Counted from the stretch's first letter, positions 24,927 to 33,614 are shown. The stretch is 64,000 nt of DNA from Gemmataceae bacterium (GCA_901538445.1 LR594584.1:2699586-2763585), one strand, 5' to 3'. The notes: a model not told the origin generated them from the letters alone. Numbers and translations: made by a program.

Positions 24927-26132
24927 ATGACCACCGACACCCTCAGTACCGAGCAGGTCATTTCGCTCGCCAAGAAGTACCTGACGCAGAACTACACCCG
25001 GTACCCGGTGTGCCTCGTTCGCGGCGAGAACTCGTGGGTGTGGGACGCCGAGGGGAACCGCTACCTCGACTTCTTCCCCGGGTGGGGCTGCGGGCTGCTC
25101 GGTCACTGCCCCCCGCGGGTCGTGCAGGCGGTGCAGGAGCAGGTCGCGAGCCTGATCCACGTCCCGAACACCTGGTACACCGAGGCGCAGGCGCTGCTCG
25201 GCCAGGCGCTCAGCGAGCGCACCGACTTCGGCGGCGTGTGCTTCTTCTGCAACAGCGGCACCGAGGCGAACGAGGCCGCGATCAAGCTCGCCCGGCTCAA
25301 CGGCAAGCCGAAGGGCCGGTACAAGATCGTCACCCTCACCGGCGGGTTCCACGGCCGCACGATGGGTGCGCTCACAGCCACGGCGCAGCCAAAGTACCAC
25401 GCGGGCGTCGAGCCGATGCTCCCGGGGTTCAACTACGCCCCGTTCGGCGACCTCGCGGCCATCGAGAAGGCCATTGACGGCGAGACGTGCGCCGTGATGC
25501 TGGAGCCGATCCAGGGCGAGGGCGGGATCAACCTGCCGCCGGCCGGGTTCCTCGAAGGGCTCCGCGACCTGTGCGACAAGCAGGGGCTGCTGCTGATCCT
25601 CGACGAGGTGCAGACCGGCATGGGCCGCACCGGGAAGTGGTTCGCCCACCAGCACTGGAACATCAAGCCGGACATCGTGACGCTCGCGAAGGCGCTGGCC
25701 GGCGGCGTGGCGATGGGCGGGCTGATCGCGAAGCCCGAGGTCGGGGACAAGCTCAAGCCCGGCACGCACGCCGCGACGTTCGGCGGCAACCCGATCGCCG
25801 CCCGTGCCGCGCTCGCCACCATCGAGACGATCGACGCCGAAAACCTGCTGGAACGCGCCACGCAGATCGGCGAGCGGTTCCACGCCCGGTTCACCGCGCT
25901 GAAGGAGAAGTGCCCGCTCATCACGGACGTGCGGGCGAAGGGGACGATGATCGGCGTCGAGCTGTCGGTAGAAGGCGCGCCGGTCGTCGAGGCGTGCCTG
26001 AAGCGCGGCCTGCTCATCAACTGCACGCACCAGACCGTACTGCGGCTCCTCCCGGCGCTGACGATCTCCGACGAGCAGATCGACGACGGCTGCGACATCA
26101 TGAGCGAGGCGCTGCAGGCGCTGAAGGCCTGA
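24927..26132 (+). CDS. argD: Acetylornithine aminotransferase
   Basis: The 401-residue product is a class III PLP-dependent aminotransferase. Seen are FFCNSGTEANEAAIKLAR (phosphate-binding region), GGFHGRTMGAL, LLILDEVQTGMGRTG with the PLP-nitrogen Asp, and the PLP Lys in VTLAKALAGG. ArgD converts N-acetylglutamate semialdehyde to N-acetylornithine with glutamate as amino donor. It begins 49 bases after argB and is followed by argF, which supports argD over a generic omega-aminotransferase. The ATG at 24927 gives the standard N-terminus; a longer open frame overlaps argB and is not favoured. Confidence 0.93.
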   Translation: MTTDTLSTEQVISLAKKYLTQNYTRYPVCLVRGENSWVWDAEGNRYLDFFPGWGCGLLGHCPPRVVQAVQEQVASLIHVPNTWYTEAQALLGQALSERTDFGGVCFFCNSGTEANEAAIKLARLNGKPKGRYKIVTLTGGFHGRTMGALTATAQPKYHAGVEPMLPGFNYAPFGDLAAIEKAIDGETCAVMLEPIQGEGGINLPPAGFLEGLRDLCDKQGLLLILDEVQTGMGRTGKWFAHQHWNIKPDIVTLAKALAGGVAMGGLIAKPEVGDKLKPGTHAATFGGNPIAARAALATIETIDAENLLERATQIGERFHARFTALKEKCPLITDVRAKGTMIGVELSVEGAPVVEACLKRGLLINCTHQTVLRLLPALTISDEQIDDGCDIMSEALQALKA

Positions 26133-26146
26133 TCGGGCCGAATGCG

Positions 26147-26244
26147 GAGTGCGGAACGCGGAGTTCGGAGTGAAGACCCGGACCCGCTGCCCGCGATTCC
26201 GCCCCTTGTGGGATTCCGCACTCCGCACTCCGCGTTCCGCACTC
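26147..26244. repeat. 26-bp-arm inverted repeat between argD and argF
   Basis: 26147-26164 and 26227-26244 are exact 18-base reverse complements. After one mismatch the pairing continues for 7 more bases (26166-26172 with 26219-26225), giving 26-base arms around a 46-base loop. The arms repeat a word close to GCGGAGT or GCGGAAC. The right arm ends 4 bases before the argF ATG and occupies the place of its ribosome-binding site, so folding could limit argF translation. Confidence 0.65.
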
Positions 26245-26248
26245 GACT

Positions 26249-27160
26249 ATGAAGCACTTCCTGAACATCATTGACCTCTCGAACGACGAGCTGAACGGGC
26301 TCCTGTCGGAGGCGGCCCGCCTCAAAGCGGCGCACGCGCGGCGGATCCCCGCACACAGCCTCAAGGGCCGGGTCGTCGCGCTGATCTTCGAGAAGCCGAG
26401 CCTGCGGACGCGGGTGAGCTTCGAGAGCGGCGTGGCCCAGCTCGAGGGCACGAGCATGTACCTCCCCGGTAACGAGGTCGGCCTCGGGTGGCGCGAGACC
26501 CTCGCCGACTTCTCGCGCACGATCAGCCAGTACGTCGATATGCTCGTGCTCCGCGTGTACCGCCACGAGACGCTCGACGGCCTCGCGGCGCACTCGACGA
26601 TCCCGATCATCAACGCGCTCTCGGACTGGTCGCACCCGTGCCAGGGGCTGGCCGACGTGCTGACGATCCGCGAGCTGTTCGGCACCGAGACCGGCCGCAC
26701 GGTCGCCTTCGTCGGCGACGGCAACAACGTCGCCCGGTCGCTGGCGGTCGCGTGCGGGAAGCTCGGGATGCGGTTCGTGCTGGCGTGCCCGATCGGGTAC
26801 GGGTTCGACGACAAGTTCCTGGCCCAGTACCGCACCCGCGTCGGCGAGAACCTCCCCGTCGAGGTGAACGACCCGACCGCGGCCGTGGCGCAGGCCGACG
26901 TGATTTACACCGACGTGTGGACGAGCATGGGCCAGGAGGCCGAGCGCGAGGAGCGGCTGCGGCGGTTCACCGGTTTCCAGGTGAACGCCGGCCTGCTGGC
27001 GAAGGCCCCGCCGCACTGCAAGGTGCTGCACTGCCTCCCGGCGCACCGCGGCGAGGAGGTCACCGACGACGTGATGGACGGCCCCGCGTGCGCCGCGTTC
27101 CAACAGGCCGGCAACCGCCTCCACACCCAGAAGGCCGTCATGGAGTGGCTGTTGAAGTGA
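26249..27160 (+). CDS. argF: Ornithine carbamoyltransferase
   Basis: The 303-residue protein carries the carbamoyl-phosphate motif FEKPSLRTRVSFE (the S-x-R-T-R element), the second-domain DWSHPCQGLADVLT with an HPxQ variant (HPCQ), VAFVGDGNNVARSL, and the ornithine-binding HCLPAHRGEEVTDDV. It transfers the carbamoyl group to ornithine to make citrulline, acting as a cytoplasmic trimer. The HCLPAHR motif distinguishes it from aspartate carbamoyltransferase. The start codon has no Shine-Dalgarno sequence; instead, the arm of a long hairpin lies directly upstream. It is the last gene of the arginine cluster. Confidence 0.95.
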   Translation: MKHFLNIIDLSNDELNGLLSEAARLKAAHARRIPAHSLKGRVVALIFEKPSLRTRVSFESGVAQLEGTSMYLPGNEVGLGWRETLADFSRTISQYVDMLVLRVYRHETLDGLAAHSTIPIINALSDWSHPCQGLADVLTIRELFGTETGRTVAFVGDGNNVARSLAVACGKLGMRFVLACPIGYGFDDKFLAQYRTRVGENLPVEVNDPTAAVAQADVIYTDVWTSMGQEAEREERLRRFTGFQVNAGLLAKAPPHCKVLHCLPAHRGEEVTDDVMDGPACAAFQQAGNRLHTQKAVMEWLLK

Positions 27161-27166
27161 GCAAGT

Positions 27167-27187
27167 CGCAGGATTCGTAAACCTGCG
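27167..27187 (+). terminator. Short hairpin after argF
   Basis: CGCAGG (27167-27172) pairs with CCTGCG (27182-27187) around a 9-base loop, 6 bases after the argF stop, followed by CCCTATTAG. The stem is only 6 bp, so this is a weak candidate. Confidence 0.35.
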
Positions 27188-27332
27188 CCCTATTAGACGA
27201 TGGAACAAAAAAATCGCCAATCGGCCTTGCGCTTCTCGACCACATCTGGCATACTGCGGTCAAAAACACCGCTGGAGTTCACCGCTCGTGATTTGCGTCA
27301 CAGTGCGCGCATCATGAGAAGGAGGAACTTCA

Positions 27333-27671
27333 ATGGTCGCTCAACTGCTTCTCAACCTCGGTGGCGAGGGTGAAATTCCCGGCGTCATCAACCAGCAAGG
27401 CCAGTGGGTTCTCGCTCCAGGCTGGCGGTGCAGTCGCGATGGGAGAACGTTTCAAGACCTCGTCAACGATGGGCACGTCTTCATTATCTGCATGAACACC
27501 CAGCTTCCCTTCCCGGATGCCTCCGTTGACGTGGTGTACACCAACGGGGTTCCCATCGACCGCAACTCGCTCCTCGGGCCGGGGGTGCAATCGTCGGAGA
27601 TCAAGCGTATCCTGAAGTCGGGTGGGCTGTGGATCGCCGACTACGGGGCTGTGACATGGACCAAGCCGTGA
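27333..27671 (+). CDS. Uncharacterised protein resembling the C-terminal half of a methyltransferase
   Basis: The 112-residue product starts at an ATG preceded by a strong GGAGG. The region QLPFPDASVDVVYTNG followed by SSEIKRILKSGGLWIADYG resembles the motif II-III part of class I methyltransferases (strand D-V-V, then R-x-L-K-x-G-G). The glycine-rich SAM-binding motif I is absent, so it is either a degenerate or truncated methyltransferase or an unrelated fold. GC content is lower than in the neighbours. Its 3' end overlaps the next gene by 16 bases, so the two are probably made together. Confidence 0.65.
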   Translation: MVAQLLLNLGGEGEIPGVINQQGQWVLAPGWRCSRDGRTFQDLVNDGHVFIICMNTQLPFPDASVDVVYTNGVPIDRNSLLGPGVQSSEIKRILKSGGLWIADYGAVTWTKP

Positions 27672-28132
27672 ATAGCTTCCGAACGCTCCTGATGCCAGCG
27701 GTCGGCGAGTTGCCGGGCGAGACGCAACTCCGGGCCGCGCGGCTCCTCCCCGAACGAGTCAAGGCCGGTCCGCTCGACTGGTGGCCTACCGACGCGGTGC
27801 CCAACGGCACAGGAGACCGGCTCCTTGTCGGCGTCGCGGTGTGGTCGGTCTACGACCTGACGATGCTCGACCTTCTCGAAAGCGCGGTTCGACACGGTCA
27901 GGGTGCGGGCGTCCCGGTCGGGGTATTCAACATCGACCAACTTGCAGCGGCGGACTTTGAACGCTTGATGCCGGGAATCGGGTTCGTTCACCACCCCCCG
28001 GTCGTCGGTCACTGGGTCGGCGGGAAGCTCATCGAGAAGGCGTGCGGCTTTCACGCCCGCGAACTCGTCGCACGTCTCTTCGGGCTCGATCCCAAAGCGA
28101 TGATCGAGCGCCCCACGCCTGCGGGCGCGTAG
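27656..28132 (+). CDS. Uncharacterised protein, second gene of a coupled pair
   Basis: The 158-residue product begins at an ATG inside the end of the preceding gene. The C-terminal half (VPVGVFNIDQLAAADFERLM, then HHPPVVGHWVGGKLIEKACG) has the look of a thioredoxin-like fold: a strand with Asp, a helix, a cis-Pro-like PPVVG turn and a final strand ending W-V-G-G-K. There is no CxxC pair. This is a pattern resemblance only, and no function is assigned. There is no signal peptide. It is convergent with a DUF429-like gene, with one base between the stops. Confidence 0.65.
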   Translation: MDQAVNSFRTLLMPAVGELPGETQLRAARLLPERVKAGPLDWWPTDAVPNGTGDRLLVGVAVWSVYDLTMLDLLESAVRHGQGAGVPVGVFNIDQLAAADFERLMPGIGFVHHPPVVGHWVGGKLIEKACGFHARELVARLFGLDPKAMIERPTPAGA

Positions 28133-28133
28133 T

Positions 28134-28982
28134 TCACACGAACAGATGGCCCTCGTGGCGGTAGCGGGGGTGCGTGGCGATCGCGCGGTGGTCCGCGGTG
28201 CGGACCGCCCGCAGCGCGCCGGCCGCGGCGATCACCGCGTCGATCGCGTCGCCGCCGGGGTTCCGCATCATCACCCGCCGGAACCGGTCGTCAAACCGGA
28301 TCACGCCGCCGAGCCAGTCCAGGATCGCGTGCCGCGTCAGCCGCCGCTTGCGGGTCAGCGGTCCGCCCTTCGGCTGCTTGTAGTTCTGGTGCGGCACCCC
28401 TTCCCGCTTCAGCACCGATCCCGGGCAGCACTCGACCAGCACCCGCTTTGCGGTGCGGAGCTTCCGGTACTGGAACGGCAGCACCGCCGTGCCGCGCGTC
28501 CCCCGCAACGGGCCGATCACGTCGCGCATCCCGTAGAAGGTCTGGTAGATCATGCGGTAGTGGAACGCATCGAACGGGGCCTTCGCCTCGCTATCGGTCG
28601 CGCGGCGCAGGTGCTTCCGCTGGTATCGTTCAACGGCCCGCCGCACGCACTCCAGCCCGCACGCATACGCCTCCTCGCCCCACTCGCCGAGGAACGTGAA
28701 GTGGTCGGGCCAGGGTGTCTCGGCGGGGAACAGTTCGAGGGGGAGGCCGAAGGGGAAGTCGCAGCCCCAGAGCGCCTCTTCGGAGGCGAGGACCATCTCG
28801 ACGAGGTGCCGGAGTGCCGGCCCGCGGTCGGGCGTGCCGCAGAGGCGCGTGAGCGGTTGGAGCGTGACGAGCTTCAGGCCGCGGCTCGTGACCGTGGCCT
28901 CGGCGACCCAGATCGTGTCGCCCGCCTTCCTCGCTCCGCTGAAATCGACACCGAAGACGCGCGTGATGCTCGGCAGTTCCAT
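28134..28982 (-). CDS. DUF429-like protein (RNase H-like fold)
   Basis: The 282-residue product opens with VFGVDFSGARKAGDTIWVAE, an Asp-containing first strand typical of DUF429 and RNase H-like proteins. It continues with WGCDFPFGLPLELF and ends with GGDAIDAVIAAAGAL, where Asp residues sit at the expected third acidic position. VLVECCPGSVLKREG lies between. The predicted fold would support a metal-dependent nuclease or related activity; no enzymology is known. The start ATG has no strong ribosome-binding site. It is adjacent to a minus-strand small membrane protein gene that reads in the same direction and could be co-transcribed. Confidence 0.72.
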   Translation of the reverse strand: MELPSITRVFGVDFSGARKAGDTIWVAEATVTSRGLKLVTLQPLTRLCGTPDRGPALRHLVEMVLASEEALWGCDFPFGLPLELFPAETPWPDHFTFLGEWGEEAYACGLECVRRAVERYQRKHLRRATDSEAKAPFDAFHYRMIYQTFYGMRDVIGPLRGTRGTAVLPFQYRKLRTAKRVLVECCPGSVLKREGVPHQNYKQPKGGPLTRKRRLTRHAILDWLGGVIRFDDRFRRVMMRNPGGDAIDAVIAAAGALRAVRTADHRAIATHPRYRHEGHLFV

Positions 28983-29031
28983 CCCATCATTGTCGGTGGT
29001 GAAGTGCCGGCGGCGATGTCAGAAGGGACAG

Positions 29032-29178
29032 TCAGTCCCAGTTGTACGGGACCGGTTCTTGCCGCGTGCGGTGGCTCACGATCGCCTCGCGGACCAGCGC
29101 CAGGACGAGGAGCGCCATCAGTCCGGCAATGGAGGTGAGGACAGGTTCAGCGATCCACAAGTCGCGGAGCAGGGACAT
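29032..29178 (-). CDS. 48-residue single-pass membrane protein
   Basis: This short frame has an ATG at 29176-29178 preceded by GGAGGAT about 8 bases upstream. The product is 48 residues. It starts MSLLRDLWIAEP, runs into one strongly hydrophobic helix (SIAGLMALLVLALV, about residues 16-29), and ends with a charged tail containing REAIVSHRTRQEP. Positive charges after the helix suggest that the C-terminus is inside. The gene ends 49 bases upstream of the DUF429-like gene. The size is similar to small membrane subunits or regulators. It is too short for routine gene calling. The function is unknown. Confidence 0.68.
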   Translation of the reverse strand: MSLLRDLWIAEPVLTSIAGLMALLVLALVREAIVSHRTRQEPVPYNWD

Positions 29179-29673
29179 GGGCGGATCCTCCGGGCCAACG
29201 GGTCCGTGGGCGGACCGTTCGCGGGGTTCAGATGAAAGGACTCGTCACGGGTGACCGCGCGAAATCGCAGGTCGGTCAACCCAACGGGACAAACGCCGTC
29301 AGTTCAAGATTCGACCACAGGGCGAAAGTAATGCCGCGAGTCCAGGCGAGAGACGTGTTCAGCCTGGGACGCGATCGTAGAGAGCGCTGGGTGTTACTCG
29401 GGAGAGCCACCAACACGAACACTTTAGCCTAGCACAGAGTTGGTGCGGTGTTTGCGAAAACCACGCTCCACGCTCACGATTTCTTCTTCGACGTCGCGGC
29501 CTTACCTCGATCACGATGTGGTCGAATTACTTCAATTGCGGAGGGGAAAAAAGTCGAACCGGACGCCCGCACGGCCCAGATTCGAGTGAACGATCGGGTT
29601 TCCCGAGCTGGGTGCGACTGCCGCGGTACAATTTCGGAATCGCGCGAACAATCACGACCCTCAGGTGTCCACG
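29179..29673. other. Gene-poor, lower-GC spacer before rph
   Basis: These 495 bases hold no frame with a plausible start, ribosome-binding site and coding character on either strand. Base composition is less GC-rich than the surroundings. The only signal seen is the TACAAT element near its right end. No tRNA-like cloverleaf or clear terminator was recognised. Confidence 0.5.
29627..29632 (+). promoter_or_regulatory. Possible -10 element for rph (TACAAT)
   Basis: TACAAT in GCGGTACAATTTCGG lies 41 bases before the rph start. No matching -35 element is visible. Confidence 0.4.
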
Positions 29674-30405
29674 ATGCCCCGTCCCGACGACCGCAAGCCC
29701 GGCCAGCTCCGCCCGCTCTCGTTCAAGCGCAAGTACACCGGCAGCGCTCCCGGCTCGGTGCTGGTGAAGGCCGGCCGCACCACGGTCCTCTGCACCTGCA
29801 CCGTGGACCCGAAGGTGCCCGAGTGGATGGCCGGCCGCGGCAAGGGGTGGATGACTGCAGAGTACGGGATGCTGCCGGGTTCCACCGGCACCCGCAAGCC
29901 CCGCGACAAGGCCGGGAAGATCGACGGGCGCACGGTCGAGATCCAGCGGCTCATCGGCCGCAGCCTGCGGGCGGTCGTGGACCTCACCAAGCTGGGTGAG
30001 CGCACCCTCTGGATCGACTGCGACGTGCTCGAGGCCGACGGCGGCACCCGCACCGCGAGCATCACCGGCGCGTTCGTGGCCGTGGTCGATGCACTAACGT
30101 CCGTGAAGAAGACGCTCCCGGCCGGGATCGACGAGATCCTGACGGACAGCGTCGCGGCGATCAGCGTCGGGGTCGTGGACGGCGAGGAGCGGCTCGACCT
30201 GGAGTACGTCGAGGACCGCGACGCGGAGGTGGACGCGAACCTCGTGATGACCGGCACGGGCAAGTTCATCGAGGTCCAGGGGAGCGGCGAGGAGGCGACG
30301 TTCACACGCGCGCAACTCGACGCCCTCCTCGGGCTGGGCGAGGCCGGCATCCGGGCCGTAACCGCCGCACAGAAGGCCGCGCTCGGGAAAGCGTGGCCGT
30401 TCTGA
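29674..30405 (+). CDS. rph: Ribonuclease PH
   Basis: The 243-residue product matches RNase PH. Visible features are PLSFKRKYTGSAPGSVLVKAG at the N-terminus, the GKGWMTAEYGMLPGST loop, RTVEIQRLIGRSLRAVVDL with the Arg residues that bind phosphate, and the VDALTSVKKT and GEERLDLEYVEDRDA segments of the PH core. The enzyme trims tRNA 3' ends by phosphorolysis as a hexameric ring. The ATG at 29674 fits the usual N-terminus; a GTG three codons upstream is possible. It stands alone between a lower-GC spacer and a convergent secreted esterase gene. Confidence 0.95.
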   Translation: MPRPDDRKPGQLRPLSFKRKYTGSAPGSVLVKAGRTTVLCTCTVDPKVPEWMAGRGKGWMTAEYGMLPGSTGTRKPRDKAGKIDGRTVEIQRLIGRSLRAVVDLTKLGERTLWIDCDVLEADGGTRTASITGAFVAVVDALTSVKKTLPAGIDEILTDSVAAISVGVVDGEERLDLEYVEDRDAEVDANLVMTGTGKFIEVQGSGEEATFTRAQLDALLGLGEAGIRAVTAAQKAALGKAWPF

Positions 30406-30413
30406 GCCGCCGG

Positions 30414-31403
30414 TCACTTCTTCAAGAACTCGATCAGGAACGCCGTGGCGTTGGGGAACTTGGCGTTCGGCTCGGTGTTCGAGTGGAACTCGACGGGCAC
30501 CCCGGTCTCCTTGAGCTTCTCGGCGAGCTTGACGCCCAGGATCGGGGAGTGGGTCGGGTCGGGGTGGGTCTCGCCGACCTTCGCGCCCTTCACGCCGCCG
30601 TAGTACAGGCCGATGGGCGGGTCGTCCTTGGTCACGTGGGAGATCGGCGAGTACTCCTTGATCCACTCGGCGATCTTCTCCCGCTGGGCCTCGACCTCGT
30701 CCAGGTTCTTCAGCCCGAAGGCGTGCGCGCCGTAGGTGTAGTTCGGGAGCCACTCGCGGGTGACCTTCGGGTCGAGCGACACCTGCGCGCCGTCCACGGC
30801 GGCGCAGTACAGGCGGGTCGATTCGCGGCGGACCGGATCGTCGCTCTTCGGGTCGGCCATGTCGTCGTGGAACGCGAGCCACAGCGACGAGCACCCGCCG
30901 GCCGAGCCGCCGGTCGCGCCGATCCGCTTCTTGTCGATGTTCCAGTCGGCGGCCTTGGACCGGATGAACTGGAGCGCGCGTGCGGCGTCCTCGAGGGGGG
31001 CCTTCACAGGGGGCGTCACCTTCTGCGCGTTGGCCTGGGCCATGAGCCGGTAGTTGATCGTCGCGACCGAGATGCCGTTGTCGAGGAACGTCTTCACGCG
31101 GCCGTAGTACCCGCTCTTGTCGCCGGCGTTCCACCCGCCGCCGTGGATGCACAGGACGAGCGGGGTGGGCTTGTCGGACTTGGCCTGCCAGAAGTCCAGG
31201 ACGTTCCGCGGGTCCGGCCCGTAGGAGACGCTCGCAGCGGTCGGCGCTATCGCCGGTACCGGGAGCTTCTTCTCCTCCTTCTTTTCAAGCTTCTTGTCGT
31301 CCTTCTTGTCGGTCTTCTCGTCCTTCTTGTCCTCCGCGAGTCCGCCCCCAAGGGCGGTCAGGGTGAACGCGAGGGTGAGCAGCGCGAGCCAACGGGGCAG
31401 CAT
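30414..31403 (-). CDS. Secreted alpha/beta-hydrolase, esterase/lipase type
   Basis: The 329-residue protein has a signal peptide (ALLTLAFTLTALGGGLA), then a 25-residue linker almost entirely of Lys, Asp and Glu. The alpha/beta-hydrolase fold follows, with the oxyanion-hole motif HGGGW and the nucleophile motif GGSAGG, which resemble the hormone-sensitive-lipase or carboxylesterase group. A His near the C-terminus (VEFHSN) is the likely catalytic His. It probably cleaves small esters in the periplasm-like space. The ATG at 31401-31403 was chosen because the signal peptide starts there; the frame is open 69 codons upstream without support. It diverges from an ABC-F gene. Confidence 0.88.
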   Translation of the reverse strand: MLPRWLALLTLAFTLTALGGGLAEDKKDEKTDKKDDKKLEKKEEKKLPVPAIAPTAASVSYGPDPRNVLDFWQAKSDKPTPLVLCIHGGGWNAGDKSGYYGRVKTFLDNGISVATINYRLMAQANAQKVTPPVKAPLEDAARALQFIRSKAADWNIDKKRIGATGGSAGGCSSLWLAFHDDMADPKSDDPVRRESTRLYCAAVDGAQVSLDPKVTREWLPNYTYGAHAFGLKNLDEVEAQREKIAEWIKEYSPISHVTKDDPPIGLYYGGVKGAKVGETHPDPTHSPILGVKLAEKLKETGVPVEFHSNTEPNAKFPNATAFLIEFLKK

Positions 31404-31686
31404 GTGTTCTCCAGCAGCGGAGTGAGTGGGAGCAGGCAGCGACCTCACTGCCGCCCCGACGGTATCACGCCGGACGCACGCCCGCAACACGCTGCCCAAC
31501 GGGTCCGCGTGAACTTGCCGAGTCCCGACCGCGTGCCAACCCGCTCGGCCCAGGACCGACTCAGCCCCATCCCGGCTCGGCGGGTTGCGGGGGACAGGCC
31601 CACCAGGCACCGCACCCCAGGGACCACCTCACACGCGAACAATTCCGCCTTCTTGATACCGACACGAGCCGCCGGGGCCGGGCGGA

Positions 31687-31692
31687 TACAAT
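31687..31692 (+). promoter_or_regulatory. Possible -10 element for the ABC-F gene (TACAAT)
   Basis: TACAAT in GCGGATACAATGACC lies 39 bases before the start at 31732, matching the position of the same element before rph and the esterase gene at 41223. Confidence 0.45.
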
Positions 31693-31731
31693 GACCCCTT
31701 CCACACGGCTCCCCGAGGGTTCCCCGCACCG

Positions 31732-33525
31732 ATGGCCAGTCTGATCCAGCTCACGCGAGCGTCCAAGCACTACGGCGACCAGGTCCTGCTCGACGGGGCC
31801 GAGGCGACCATCAGCGACAACACCAAGGTCGGGTTCATCGGCCGCAACGGGGCCGGCAAGAGCACCACCCTCCGCATCATCCTGGGCGAGGAGGAACTCG
31901 ACAGCGGCGAGGTCTCGCTCCACCCGAGCCTCCGCGTCGGCTACCTGCGGCAGCACGACCCGTTCCTCCCCGGGGAGACCTCCCTCGAGTTCCTCATGCG
32001 GGACAGCGGGCAGCCGGACTGGAAGTGCGGCGAGGTGGCCGGGCAGTTCGAAATCAAGGGCGCGTACCTCGACGGCCCCGTCGCCAAGCTGTCCGGCGGG
32101 TGGCAGACGCGCCTCAAGCTCGCCGCCCTGCTCCTCCACGAGCCGAACCTGCTGGTCCTCGACGAGCCGACCAACTTCCTCGACCTGCGCACGCAGATCC
32201 TCCTCGAGCACTTCCTCCGCGACTTCCGGGCCGCGTGCCTCATCGTGTCCCACGACCGGGCCTTCCTGAACGCCACCTGCACCCACACGCTGTGCCTGTC
32301 GCGCGGGAAGCTCACCGCGTTCCCCGGCAAGGTCGATGCGTTCCTCGACTTCCAGAGGGAGAACCGCGAGCGCGACGAGCGGTCGAACGCCGCCGTCATG
32401 GCGAAGCGGAAGCATTTGGAGGACTTCATCGCGCGGAACAAGGCCCGCGCCGCGACCGCCGGCCTCGCGCAGTCGAAGGCCAAGGCGCTGGAGAAGCTCG
32501 AACTCACCGAGGTGAGCGGCGACGAGCCCGTGCCCACCATCCGCCCGCCCCGGGTCGAGCCCCGCAAGGGGACCGCGCTGCGGTGCCGCGACCTCACCAT
32601 CGGGTACCCGGACCGGGCCATCGCGACCGACGTGCAACTGGAGATCGAGCACGGGTCGCGGGCCGCGGTCGTCGGCGACAACGGCCAGGGGAAGACGACG
32701 TTCCTCCGCACCCTCGTGGACTCGCTCAAGCCGCTCGCCGGCGAGGTCCGGTGGGGCCACGGGTGCAAGGTCGGGGTGTACGCCCAGCACGTCTACACAA
32801 GCCTCCCCGAGAAGAAGACGGTCGTGGACCACCTCCGCGACGTGGCCGCGTTCGGCAAGAAGGAGCAGGAGATCCTCGAGGTCGCCGGGTCGCTGTTGTT
32901 CCGCGGGTCGGACGTCAAGAAGCCGGTCTCGATCCTCTCCGGGGGCGAGCGGGCCCGCCTGTGCCTCGCGGGGCTGCTCCTCAGCGACTACAACGTGCTG
33001 ATCCTCGACGAACCCGGGAACCACCTCGACGTGGACACCGTGGACGCGCTCGTGGACGCGCTCCGGGAGTACCAGGGCACGGTCATCTTCACCAGCCACG
33101 ACCGGCACTTCACGACCCGCGTCGCGACCTGCATCATCGAGGTCCGCGAGGGAAAGGTGCTCAACTACACCGGGAAGTACGAGGACTACGTCTACCGGGT
33201 CAACAAGGAGATCGAGGCAGGCGAGCGCGAACAGGCCGCGACACGGGCCAAGCTCCCGGACGAGGTCGCGAAGGCCCGCCCCGCGGCCCGCGGCCCGCAG
33301 AAGACCGAGAAGGAACTCCGCAAGGAGCTGAAGGCGCTGGAGCGAACCATCGCCCAGCTCGACGAGCAGCGCCGCGGGCTGACCACGGCCCTCGCGAAGA
33401 CGACCAACCCGACCGAAGCGGCCCGGCTCCAGAGCCAGATCGACGACCTCACGCTCCAGATCGACCCGGCCGAGGAGCGGTGGGTCGAGTTGAACGCCGA
33501 GATCGAGGGCATGGAGGAGGCGTGA
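31732..33525 (+). CDS. ABC-F family ATPase
   Basis: The 597-residue protein has two ABC ATPase domains and no membrane segments. Domain 1 has Walker A GRNGAGKST, signature LSGGWQTRL and Walker B LLVLDEPTNFLD. Domain 2 has Walker A GDNGQGKTT, signature LSGGERARL and Walker B VLILDEPGNHLD. A Lys/Arg-rich interdomain linker holds FIARNKARAATAGLAQSKA, and a C-terminal coiled coil ends the protein. This is the ABC-F layout, whose members bind the ribosomal E site to regulate translation or protect it from antibiotics. Which subfamily it belongs to is not certain. No resistance role can be claimed. Confidence 0.93.
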   Translation: MASLIQLTRASKHYGDQVLLDGAEATISDNTKVGFIGRNGAGKSTTLRIILGEEELDSGEVSLHPSLRVGYLRQHDPFLPGETSLEFLMRDSGQPDWKCGEVAGQFEIKGAYLDGPVAKLSGGWQTRLKLAALLLHEPNLLVLDEPTNFLDLRTQILLEHFLRDFRAACLIVSHDRAFLNATCTHTLCLSRGKLTAFPGKVDAFLDFQRENRERDERSNAAVMAKRKHLEDFIARNKARAATAGLAQSKAKALEKLELTEVSGDEPVPTIRPPRVEPRKGTALRCRDLTIGYPDRAIATDVQLEIEHGSRAAVVGDNGQGKTTFLRTLVDSLKPLAGEVRWGHGCKVGVYAQHVYTSLPEKKTVVDHLRDVAAFGKKEQEILEVAGSLLFRGSDVKKPVSILSGGERARLCLAGLLLSDYNVLILDEPGNHLDVDTVDALVDALREYQGTVIFTSHDRHFTTRVATCIIEVREGKVLNYTGKYEDYVYRVNKEIEAGEREQAATRAKLPDEVAKARPAARGPQKTEKELRKELKALERTIAQLDEQRRGLTTALAKTTNPTEAARLQSQIDDLTLQIDPAEERWVELNAEIEGMEEA

Positions 33526-33614
33526 TGCCGTGTCGTCGGGGACCGGAACCCTACTGAAGCCGATCCCGATGACGCCGGGGCATCCCGGATCGCGGTGATG
33601 CATCCCCGCAGCGG

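Noticed and set aside
29179-29673. A tRNA or small RNA gene in the lower-GC spacer before rph
   Set aside because: No cloverleaf, T-loop signature or terminator could be found by eye.
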